Of a stretch of DNA of 64,000 nucleotides, positions 47,043 to 56,680 are shown in pieces. The notes beneath the pieces are model-generated. The model was not told the origin of the DNA. It worked only from the letters and a program-made list of their open reading frames with translations, and searched no databases. Location of the stretch: assembly GCA_030549775.1 (NCBI GenBank), contig CM060171.1:59268360-59332359 (forward strand), given 5' to 3'. Numbering within the stretch: position 1 is the stretch's first letter; every line of letters starts with the position of its first letter. Both the position numbers and the translations under genes were made by a program. This DNA comes from Tamarix chinensis (taxonomy: Eukaryota > Streptophyta > Magnoliopsida > Caryophyllales > Tamaricaceae).

Positions 47043-48001
47043 GCGTTGCACATCAAATTAGAAAGGCCTTGCATATGGACTCCTTAGTAGCACCAAAAAT
47101 AATATCATCCACATATATTTGTGTAACAAGTAAGATGTTTTTTGTTTTCTTTAACAATAAGGTCTTATCAATTTTATCTCTTTCAAAAAAAATTCCTTAA
47201 AAGAAACTTACTTGATCTTTTATACCAAGACCTAAGTCTTGTTTTAGTCCATATAATGTATTTTTTAGCTTATAGAAATTATAAGGTTTATATAAATCTT
47301 CAAAGCATGAAGGTTGTTTAACATAAACATCCTCCTCAATGAAACCATTTATAAAATCACTCTTAACATTTATTTGATACAATGAAAAACACATAGATAT
47401 TGAAAATGCAAGTAGCATATGTATAGCTTCAAGTATAGCTACAAGGGCAAAGCTCTCTTTGAAATTGATGCCTTGCTCTTGGTTGTACCACTTTGAAACC
47501 AATAAACCATTGTTTCTTACCACAATTCCCTATCTAGCCAATTCCTTAAGACCCATTTATCCTCATTGATGGGTCTAGTTTGAGCCATAGAGACTAATTC
47601 CTAAACTTGATTTATCTCAAATTAGTTAATTTCATATTAGACTAATTACCAAACTTGATTTATCTCAAATTTGTTAAGTTCATATTACATTGCCATAACC
47701 CAATTTGCATTATTCATGGCTTCCAAGGGAGACGTTCATTCCATTTGAGATAGGAAAGCTAAATGATTATAGATTTCACCTATAGAAGATCATGTAAGTA
47801 CTCCATTGATGGATCCCTAATGATGAGTTCTTAAGGATTTTCATACATGTATCTCCATGCTTTTGGGATATCATCCTTTTTTTTCATCCTCTTGTTAAGT
47901 GATTCATAGAGCAACATCATCTTATTATTCCTCTTGGGTCTCCTTCGAGTATGTCTCCTTTTCCAACAAGCTCTAAATTTAAATTGAAGGCCATATATCA
48001 T
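47043..48001 (-). pseudogene. copia-3 RT N-terminal half and INT-RT linker (SIRE type)
   Basis: The minus-strand open piece 47197-47523 reads NNGLLVSKWYNQEQGINFKE, LEAIHMLLAFSISM, LYQINVKSDFINGFIEEDVY and YKLKNTLYGLKQ, a clear copia RT. Beyond a frame change, 47043-47196 reads L-V-T-Q-I-Y-V-D-D-I-I-F-G-A-T with the catalytic YVDD intact. Right of 47523 the SIRE-type linker is readable (LLYESLNKRMKKKDDIPKAWRY; ENP-x-ELIIRDPS) to 48001, where solo LTR DL6 inserted. The lineage follows from IYVDDIIFGAT and the linker. Confidence 0.85.
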
Positions 48002-48299
48002 TGTAATATCCCAAAATCCTAATTTCCGAAATTATGGCCAAATAAGGAATTATTAGGAAAATTAATTATATAAATTCATTTATTAAAATGTAGAGAGTTA
48101 ATTAAGGTAGATTAAGAGGAAAATAATAAAGAATTTAATTAGAAGAAAATTTGGGTATTTTTCCTAATTAGCATGGAGGTTAAGGGAATTTATCTAAAAT
48201 AGTCTAAAATAAGCAAAAAGGAATTTATTTCATATTTGATAAATATTAATATTCTAAATAACCCAAAAATACCCCGATTTCCCCCATAAGTTATTTTAA

Positions 48300-49620
48300 T
48301 TATTTTTCCATCCTTTTTATTTTCTTATTTTCCCTTTTCTTCCTTTTTCTCCCTCCTCTTTCCTTTTTTTTCTCTTCCTCTCCCCCCCGGCTGGGCCAGC
48401 CCACCGACCCAAATCCCCCTCCCCTCCCCCGTCTCGCGTACAGGCCGCCCAACATCCGGCCCTTCCTTCTTTTCCCTTCCTGCGGCCCAGCGCCGTTGGA
48501 CGCCTGCCCTGCATCCGAACGCAGCGTTTCGGCCCTCCATCCGCTGAGACGTTGCGTCCGATCATTGAAGATAGTCGTTGCCAAACGGGCAACGCGACGC
48601 GGCGCTCTGTCCCCCATAACGTTGAAACGCCGAGTTTAGTTTTAAAAAAACCTTATGAATGCCGAACCGGTCGGTTCCCCTTCTTTTTCTTTTCCTTCTG
48701 GACCACCGGTCCACCCTGCCTGTCTTCTTCTTCCCCGACCTACACCGCGTCCTGCAAGTCGACGCCTGCAGCACGATCTTCGCCGGTAGCCACCAACGCC
48801 GACCGTCCTTCCCTGCCTCTCCCGTTGTTTTCTTACTCTTTTCGACCCCGACCAAGTCCCTCTCTCCCCTTCTCGCGTGCCACCTCCTTCCATTTTCCTC
48901 TCATCTTCCCCGACCTAACCTGCCACCAGCCGGCCACCTGCACCCTTGCCCCGCACGCCTCTTTCTTCCCTTGTCGTCTTCCACCTCCCAATCGCCTATA
49001 AATACCCTCTTTCGGCAGCCATAATCAGCCCTTCCTTCGATTTTACCCCGAAAACCCTGTCTCTCCGTCGCCCCAAAAAGATGAGCCTTCCGCCACCACC
49101 GCCACCGCTCCCCACCGGGATCTTCCCTGCAACTCCCTCGACAAAACCAAGCCACCACCACCCTCTTCCTTGCCCTGCACATGCCGCCCTAGCCGTGCAA
49201 AATTCCTATCCCGAAACCACCACCTCCAGCCTTCGCCGCCATTGCGCTGTCTCCTGCCGCCAGCCCAGCCGCCACCAGAGCCTCTTTCACCCTCCAAAAT
49301 GCCCAGCAGACCTCCCTCTACCTTTCCCTGCCTTCAACTTCCGCTGCCTCCCTCTCCTCCTTCCTCCCTCATCTTCCACCTCTCTCCACCACCCTCGGCC
49401 ACCGTCGTCGCCGCCGCGCGCCGCCACCCCTTGCCACGCCACCACCCTCACTCCACTCCCCTTCACCTGCTGCTTCTCCCCCACCTCAAACTTCTCTTTT
49501 CCTCCTGTCATCCAGCCCCCACCTTGATCTTTTCCCTCCTCTTCCTCCTCCACCGCCGCCGCCGTCGCCGCCACGCGCCGCCGCCGGACCACCACCGACC
49601 CTAGGTGGTTCTCCACTCAT
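48300..49620 (+). promoter_or_regulatory. CpG-rich C-block of DL6
   Basis: A ~1.3-kb block with many CG dinucleotides and strong C-over-G skew, in an otherwise AT-rich LTR. A TATA-like CTATAAATACCC lies at about 48994-49005. In DL7 the matching block (complement, about 58650-60060) also has TATTTATAGG at 59449. So this block probably contains the LTR promoter, with transcription starting near 49030. This is inference from the TATA box, CpG content and position. Confidence 0.5.
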
Positions 49621-49654
49621 CCGAACCCTAATACCCCTTTTATATAATTGCTAC

Positions 49655-49800
49655 TATTTTCTACTAATATTAATACTAATATACTTATTATTATTATTAT
49701 CATTATTATTATTATTATTATCATTATTATTATTATTATTATTATCATTATTATTATTATTATTATCATTATTATTATTATTATTATCATCATTATTACA
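49655..49800. repeat. (ATT)n/(ATC)n microsatellite in DL6
   Basis: More than 35 TTA/ATT triplets with regularly spaced ATC interruptions, forming a higher-order pattern of about 24 bases (ATC then six or seven ATT). Confidence 0.9.
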
Positions 49801-50199
49801 ATTATTATTGTCTTTATTATTAATGTTCTTATTTTCTTACTAATACTAACATCCCTTTTAAACCCTAACTTATATTATACTTAACTTTGGTCTTATTTTT
49901 ATAATTATTAGTATTAACATTTTTATTATTATTATTTCTATTATCCTTACTACGGTTATTATTGTGGTTGCTAAACCTTACTTGGTTGTATTATTGTTAT
50001 TATCATTACTACTAGGAGTATTACTACTATTATCATCATTATTAGTGTTATTACTATTATCATCATCACCCTTAGGAATAGTTACTTGTAATATTATGAC
50101 CTTATAATATTATTATTTCAAACCTAACACCATTGTTAGACTTAATCTTAAAAACGCTAGAGCTCTATTACTTGAAACATAAGTGTCACTATTAGTAGT

Positions 50200-50200
50200 C

Positions 50201-50272
<72 letters not shown>
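50200..50272. repeat. Pure (TTA)n microsatellite in DL6
   Basis: About 24 uninterrupted TTA triplets. Confidence 0.95.
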
Positions 50273-50273
<1 letters not shown>

Positions 50274-51244
50274 CACTATTTTACTATGACTAGTGAACAC
50301 TAGTATTATAAGAATGGAACTAATGGGCTTAATAAAATAAGTGTAACAATAAGTATCATAAATAACTATATTTCGACTACTAATATTTAGTATACTAATT
50401 CTAAGGTAAAAACCCTAGTTTTTGTATAACACCCTCTTTGGTAATAAAAATTCTAATTATAAACTAGAATGAGGAATTGTGGTACTTATAAGGGAAACTA
50501 ATACTTAGCATTCCCCCCCCTTTTATAGGTAATCCCGACCAAAGCCCTAAGGAGTTAGAGGAGCGTGCTCCAAGCCCGGCGTCACCTTAGGTAAGGACGA
50601 AGCTATGGCCTTTGTGTGATGGGTGACCTGTATGTTTTGAATGATTGTATATGCAATGCTATGTCGTGTATTATGTGATTGTGGGAAACTTGTCTTATGT
50701 AGCGCAGCTTGGAGATTGAGGTATGTTTGTATGTGTTTCCTATGGCATAAGCATGACAGGTATATGTATGATGTTTATGAGGTGATATGATATAACCCTC
50801 TAGGACATGCATGCTAGGGTGATTGTTATGATGATATGGGAATGAAAGGATAAAAAGGAAATAAATGGGAAGTGAGTTCACTAAGGGGGATATGAGGTTG
50901 ACCTAAGTACCTCATGATCCATGAGAAAAGATTTAATAAGGGAGGAATGACCTAAACAAATGAGAGTTGGGGAAACCATGCATGGGAGTCGTAAATTTGC
51001 ATGATGACTTAGGGTGTTTGCATGAAGTGACTAACTCTTGCATGGGGGTGTGTCTTACGTGAGAAAAGTTGAATTTGGGTGTAAGTAAGAGAATGGGAGA
51101 GTCTTGGAATGATTTGAGACTTAGTATGAAAAAAAATACGTAAGTTGGCGCATAAGAGACCTTATTAGGGTTTTGTGTGTAAGCGGGTGTTGGAGAGTCT
51201 GCATGGAGTGTTTAAATTAAGCATGGGAATGAATCAAAGTCGCC

Positions 51245-51510
51245 TTAGGGTTATAGGGTTATAGATACATATGCTCCCAATATCAATGATCTTTCATTTG
51301 GAGTTGTCTATAAATATGGCATTTCCTCCACATAACCAATAATCTTCTAGGAATGCTAGGCAATACATTATTTCAAGTAATGAGTTTGTAAGAGTATTGT
51401 GGTTAATTAAAAAGAATATAAAAAATAATACAATTTTGAAAGTGTATAAGTAATTTATGAGTGTAATATAGCTAGAATATGGAATTTCCTCCACATAACC
51501 AATAATCACC
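51245..51510 (+). repeat. Filler insertion in DL6 copied from copia-3
   Basis: 51245-51479 is identical to 54375-54609 in the same orientation except at two positions (51320 and 51459). It is followed at about 51477-51507 by a second copy of the 31 bases at about 54444-54474. The source is copia-3 coding sequence (protease region), so the DL6 segment is the copy. In DL7 the matching place (complement of 57380-57420) has no such insert. CCTTAGGG and CCCTAAGG lie at the two edges. Confidence 0.9.
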
Positions 51511-52204
51511 CTAAGGAAAGTTGATTTAGGGCGTAAATGAGATAATGTCAAAGTTATGCGTCCATTGGAGACTTTGATGTAAAATAGTACGTAGGCGGAT
51601 GCAAGGGTGTATAAGGAATCCGATTAGGGTTTTTGGGAGAAAATGGAAATTTGGGAAGTACAAAAGTAAGAATGATTAAAGAAGGGTGGAGTATGGGTTA
51701 GAGTGAGATTTCATTTATATGAAAGGTGAGTATGGGTTCCCATGGGGAAGAAGAGACCTTGGGATGAAAAGAGAGAGGTTACTTGTGGGAGAAGAAAGGT
51801 ACTAAGGATGAGGTGATCAACTAGGGTTTTCATGGTTCTGTGCTGAATCGAAAGGTAGAGTGATATGTTTTGGGAGAGGATCTAATTGAGGTAAGATGTG
51901 GGGCGTTGAATGAGGTAAAGGTAGCGTAAGTGGGAGAAGGTTGGGCCACATCGGCCCAATTAGGGTTTTCTAAGGGAAAACCCTAGGGAGTGATGGGAGG
52001 TGGAGTTGATGTCATGAGTGTAGGGCCTAACCCACACCCGTAGGGGTTGACTCTTTCATCTAAGGGTAAGTGTAAAGGGAATGGATGTCGGAGGTGTGAT
52101 AAAGGGCGCAGGAGTCTCAAGATATAGGACGGGCCCCCCCGGGGAGGATAGACGTAGAGGGTAGTTGATATGCATTTCAAGGGTGGAACCTTATTTAATA
52201 ATAC

Positions 52205-52615
52205 ATGAATAAGACATTAACTACTTAAAGAGTAAGATTGTTGAGCCGGGCCCAAACCGATCCACCGGCATAATAGTGGCCAGGTGCCGGGGTGCCCTGG
52301 AGACCAATCCACCGGCATATAATAGTGGTTAGGCGCGTTCTACCCTATACGTGACCGATCCACCGGCTATAATAGTGGGGGATCCCGAGCTCAACAAACC
52401 AAACAGTATGTTGAAATTAAATCATGGGAAAGATACTATATACTTACAGTGGAACACCATGAGAGTCGGGGCCAGACCGATCCACCGGCATAATAGTGGC
52501 CAAGAGCTTTGTGCCCTGGAGACCGATCCACCGGCATAAAATAGTGGTTAGGTGCGTTTTGCCCTATAAGTGACCGATCCACCGGCTATAATAGTGGGGT
52601 TCCCGTAATCTCATG
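52205..52615 (+). repeat. CCACCGG..AATAGTGG tandem array in DL6
   Basis: Two higher-order blocks (from about 52208 and 52430). Each has AAGAYAYTAWMTACTTA-type lead sequence, then three units of about 55-60 bp: GACCGATCCACCGGCATAAT with AGTGG, then a linker ending GCCCTGGA or GCCCTATA. Six well-preserved units in total. Every unit contains CCAC and GTGG as an imperfect palindrome. Confidence 0.9.
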
Positions 52616-53139
52616 GATTCATAACGATTATGATGTGAATCGACTATAATTATCAGAGTTATGAAAGAAGAAGTTGGATTGGACCATAACCGATCTACAT
52701 CATCCATAATATTACATGTTGCTTATGTGTTTGTGCTGTGCATGTTATGTTGTATGATGGTATGCTTGGCCTTAGCGCACCTGCGCCCTTACTCAGTATT
52801 GGACCCATACTGATACTACCTTGATTGAATGGGTCCTGTGATGATCCACCGATGGTGGGGAGCAGACTTCCTGTGCAGGTTTATGATCGGGTACTATCTT
52901 GGGGTGGAAGGCTTGACTTGAGTGAGTAGGCGATCCGGATACTGATCCTTTTTGGGGATTGTTTTGTTAGCTATATTTTGTATTACGTTTCCCATTTTCA
53001 AAGTAAAAGCATTATGGGGTTGTAATCCTAAATTGTATTCAAACTTTTGTTTGACTTATATCTTATTAACGGTTTATGCTAAATGTCATCTTGCGATTTA
53101 TGATAATTCGTACTTATTGATGATCGGTTTTAGCCTTAG

Positions 53140-53185
53140 CACTTAGTACTAGAACGGTAGGAATGAACCGGTCTGGTACTAAGTG
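53140..53185 (+). other. Conserved hairpin near the DL6 LTR 3' end
   Basis: Arms CACTTAGTACTAG (53140-53152) and CTGGTACTAAGTG (53173-53185) pair at 12 of 13 positions (one G-T), with AACGGT/ACCGGT extending the stem inward. It lies 99 bp before the LTR end. Confidence 0.8.
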
Positions 53186-53289
53186 TGGCGGTAATACCCC
53201 CAAGTTTACGGTTTTAATTCTTTTGCTTCCGCTAATCTTTTGATTTAAACGAAAATTTTCAGTAGTAAATTTGGGGGTGTTACAATCAT

Positions 53290-53990
53290 AGTCTTGGAAC
53301 CCTGCACATTTAAACAAAATTCATCTAAAGCAACATGCACAAATTTTTCAACTAAGCATAGAGCACTTATTAAAGACTTGCTATGCCTTACTACACAAAG
53401 AGTAGACAAAGAACATACCTTCATTCACTTTATATTCATACTTACCCAATTTTTTTCCTATTATTGAGGACAAATCATTTGTAGCCAAATGTATGGAAGT
53501 ATCCTACATTAGTTTCTTACATTTGTAGAGCTCATACGATGTCTTATTGCGGATTTCCCATATAATTACAAAATTCATGACATAGTTAGCAGTTGAAACC
53601 ACTTCAACCCAAATGTACTTTCAGAGCTTAGAGTCTTACAACCATCTCAAAGGTTCGATTATTTCTTTCTAAAAAAATTTTTGTGGTGCTCTTAGGGATG
53701 AGAAGTTGTGAGAGATGTTGGTTTGCTCACAAAACTCTGTGAATATGCCAGTCTCAAACTCCTTTCCATGATCACTCCTTATTACATGAATCATTGATCC
53801 TTTTTCAACTTGGATTATCTTAGCGAGCACAATAAATGCATTAAAATCATCATCTAAAGTTAAAAGGAATCATATCCACATATAACGGGATTAATCATCC
53901 AAAATTACTATTGTATATCTACAACCACTTATGTTATGAGTCCTAAGAGGTCCGAATCAATCTATATGTAATAACTTAAGTGGTTTGGAT
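53290..53990 (-). pseudogene. copia-3 integrase (SIRE type, broken)
   Basis: Minus-strand readings in several frames: a H-G-K-E-F-E-T-G-I-F motif near 53755-53790 (family DHGREFEN), then EQTNISHNFS and SLRAPQK near 53680-53740 (family SAPRTPQQNG). The DDE Glu region is decayed. It is cut by DL6 at 53284. Confidence 0.7.
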
Positions 53991-54023
53991 GTGTTTATAA
54001 CATTTTTAGGTTTGAAAGAAACC

Positions 54024-54314
54024 CTAAGTTTTTCCTTGTTGACATGCATCACATAAGTGATATTTTACATAACTCAACTTAGTAAAACCACACACTAAGA
54101 CTTTCTTAGCAAGTTTAATTAAAAGGTACATGCTACCATGGGTTATCCTCTTATGTGATAACCATGGATAATTATCTTGAGAATTTAAGTATAGATTTTT
54201 CAATGTCAATGATTTAGCATCTAACATGTATACATCGTTGAAGTGAGGATAAAAAAATAAAATAGAGTTAGCAATCCCACTATATAATGTCATGTACCAC
54301 ATAAACTTTATCAC
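54024..54314 (-). pseudogene. copia-3 GAG-pre-integrase domain
   Basis: A 96-codon open minus-strand piece: DNYPWLSHKRITHGSMYLL (family WHRRLGHAS), LIKLAKKVLVCGFTKL and the zinc Cys pair in YHLCDACQQGKT. The first zinc His of the HHCC domain is shifted (WLSHK). It matches SIRE-type integrase N-termini. Confidence 0.85.
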
Positions 54315-54329
54315 AAAATTAAATAATAC

Positions 54330-54610
54330 TAATCAAATTATGCTTAAGGTCATTCACAAGATACACATCATCAATTAGGGTTATAGGGTTATAGATACAT
54401 ATGCTCCCAATATCAATGATCTTTCATTTGGAGTTGTCTATAAATATGGAATTTCCTCCACATAACCAATAATCTTCTAGGAATGCTAGGCAATACATTA
54501 TTTCAAGTAATGAGTTTGTAAGAGTATTGTGGTTAATTAAAAAGAATATAAAAAATAATACAATTTTGAAAGTGTATAAGTAATTTATAAGTGTAATATA
54601 GCTAGAATAA
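54330..54610 (-). pseudogene. copia-3 protease end (source of the DL6 filler)
   Basis: Minus strand: a G-G-N-S-I-F-I-D-N-S-K motif (family GGxVxFGDNSK), then K-I-I-D-I-G-S-I and L-I-D-D-V-Y-L-V-N-D-L-K (family LIEDVLLVDGLKHN). This is the C-terminal part of the SIRE-type protease. The AT-rich part 54500-54610 is not clearly coding. To the right no gag is found: an LTR-like segment begins near 54700. Confidence 0.7.
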
Positions 54611-54699
54611 CCATATATAATAATGAAATAATTATAGATAAGTTTAATGAGAAAGAGTACTTTTGATAAAAATAAAAATAAAAATCTCAACAAAATCAT

Positions 54700-55264
54700 A
54701 TTTTAAAGTATGTAGTTGAGAATTAATTACAAGAGTGAGCGAAGAAATAAATGTGTAAATGATGTGAGTTTAAAAAATATATATATTATTTTATTCTACC
54801 CAATAATTGTGGTATATTGATCCAAAAATGTGGGCATTGAGGTTAAAATCATATAGTTGGCATGCAAGCAATGAAACATAAACTAGTTGATCGGTTTGAA
54901 AACTAGTTGACTAGTTCTAGATGGAACCAAACTCTCGAAAACAATTATAAAAAGATTTGAGATTTAAACCAACAAAGAATGTTATATTGAATAAATTATA
55001 ATGAAAATATTAAACCATCCCAATAGATAATTTTAGAAGTGTTAATTCTTAAACAAACTTATAAGAGAAACCTAAGACTTAAATTATAAATCTTAAGATC
55101 TTGAATCTAGGTATCTTGACACAATCTTTTCTTGTGCTTTGAAACTCAATAATTATCTCAAATCTTGCACTTGAGAGAAGGATTGATTAATTATGGTTTT
55201 TCATTCTTATAATTATTATTATAAAAACAAGGATTAAGACATTGATTAACCTAAGCATTCAACA
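54700..55264 (-). repeat. SIRE-like LTR (LTR-A), probable 3' LTR
   Basis: The right edge is firm: the plus strand reads CATTCAACA at 55256-55264 and then ATATCCCCTTTTTTATGATA. The complement TATCATAAAAAAGGGGATAT followed by TGTTGAATG is the SIRE-type polypurine tract plus LTR start. The segment resembles 61460-62017 along its right ~400 bp and contains AACTAGTTGATC/ACTAGTTGACTAGTT repeats. The left edge is a guess. Confidence 0.6.
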
Positions 55265-55598
55265 ATATCCCCTTTTTTATGATAACAAACTACAAACATG
55301 AGTAAGTTAGGGAAGATTGATGTGATACAACCCCTAACATTTGAAACCATGAATCTAATTACTCTCTCCTTTTTTTTATCAGCAAAAGGTAATAAGGGTC
55401 AACTCACGTTGGGAAGATACATACAAAGGATAGAATAATCCAAACCCTAAGGGGAAACTCCCCCTTAATAGTTGCATTAGTGAAAGATAATAGTTAACTA
55501 CATAAAGGGATGTTCCTCCTCTCAATATGTATACTATCACAACAAGAATATAACATTTAATTACAATACAATGTTAGCAAAGTAGTAATGAACACTAT
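55265..55598 (-). other. Internal spacer next to LTR-A, with polypurine tract
   Basis: Polypurine tract at 55265-55278 (complement). No coding motif is visible in the remaining ~320 bases. It is cut by DL7 at 55599 and continues at 60424. Confidence 0.5.
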
Positions 55599-55697
55599 TG
55601 TAACACCCCAAATTCACTACTGAAAAATTTTGTTTAAAACGAAAGGTTTAACGGAAGCGTACAATTTAAAACCATGAATTTAGGGGTATTACCGCCA

Positions 55698-55743
55698 CAC
55701 TTAGTACCGGACCGGTTCACTTCTACCGTCCCGATACCGAGTG
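55698..55743 (-). other. Conserved hairpin near the DL7 LTR 3' end
   Basis: Arms CACTTAGTACCGG (55698-55710) and CCGATACCGAGTG (55731-55743) pair at most positions. It occupies the same place as in DL2, DL3 and DL6. Confidence 0.7.
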
Positions 55744-56279
55744 CTAAGGCTAGATCCAAATTTCGTGAAGTGAAACCAACAAAGCATAAGTGCATAATCA
55801 ACATAAAATATCCAGGAAGGTTAAGGTGCCAACAGCAGTTAAAATATCGTTAGGATTACAATTTAAGAATTCCATTCCAAAATACGAGCGTAACATAAAT
55901 ACGACTCAGAACATGATAAATGACAACGGAAACAACAAGATGTCCGGCCGACTCACTCTCGGCCCCAACCAAAGTAGACTCAATACTCAGCCCCACCCGA
56001 TGCCTCATAGGTGTCGTAGGCATCGAAAACCAAATCTCCTACCTGCACAAGGTCAGAAGGGCCCTCTGCTCGTGGGAATGAGCAGCACCCATGAAACGGG
56101 TGTTCAGTACGCTACGTACTGAGTAAGGTAACAGACGAGCTAAGGCCAACACATAGCACACAAGACCCACATCCATCACATAAATAATAAACGATGACAT
56201 GCACGAATAGGTCTAGTCACTTTCTGATGTCTTATTCTGTATTCTCATTAATGAATTAAGTCCATATCACACATCCTTC

Positions 56280-56680
56280 AATAATCCATGTGAGCACGGG
56301 GACCCCACTATTATAGCCGGTGGACCGAAAATAAAAACACAGGGCAGAACGCCTCTGACCACTATTCTAACCGGTGGACCGGACTGGCCCCGCCTCAACA
56401 TGGTGTTCCACTGTAAGTACTTAGTATTTTTCCCTTGGTTTAACTTATTTACTTTGGGTGTATTGAGCCGATATCCCCCACTATTATAGCCGGTGGACCG
56501 GAATAAACGCACAGGGCAAAACGCCTCTGACCACTATTATAGCCGGTGGACCGGCACGAAACGCACAGGGCAGAACGCCTCTGACCACTATTATAGCCGG
56601 TGGACCGGCACGAAACGCACAGGGCAGAACGCCTCTGACCACTATTCTAACCGGTGGATCGGACTGGGCTCGGCTCAATA
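56280..56680 (-). repeat. CCACTATTATAGCCGGTGG tandem array in DL7
   Basis: Six or seven units. Three central ones (56468-56640) are nearly identical over about 62 bp (CCACTATTATAGCCGGTGGA then CCGGCACGAAACGCACAGGG and CAGAACGCCTCTGA), showing recent local amplification compared with DL6. Confidence 0.9.

Larger units (their letters stand above)
48002..53284 (+). mobile_element. DL6: solo giant LTR (5.3 kb), young-looking
   Basis: Starts TGTAATATCCCAAAATCC and ends GGGGGTGTTACA, with the exact 5-bp duplication ATCAT at 47997-48001 and 53285-53289. Order: AT-rich start (48002-48300), GC- and CpG-rich block (about 48300-49620), (ATT)n microsatellites (49655-50273), AT-rich middle with a filler insertion (51245-51510), CCAC..AATAGTGG arrays (52205-52615), terminal hairpin (53140-53185). 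Open frames in the GC block on both strands (48300-49616) are long only because stops are rare in GC-rich DNA; no domain is seen. It interrupts the INT-RT linker of copia-3. Confidence 0.95.

Noticed and set aside
48300..49616. Long overlapping open frames (up to 193 codons) on both strands in DL6
   Set aside because: They occur in several frames of a GC-rich block inside an LTR, are low-complexity (Pro/Ser/Arg-rich), and show no domain. Stops are rare there simply because of base composition.
49648..49884. Poly-isoleucine open frame
   Set aside because: A translation of the ATT microsatellite.
51245..51510. A MITE inserted in DL6 (edges CCTTAGGG and CCCTAAGG)
   Set aside because: The second copy (54375-54609) is part of copia-3 protease coding sequence and has no such inverted edges or target duplication; templated filler explains both the copy and the internal jump better.
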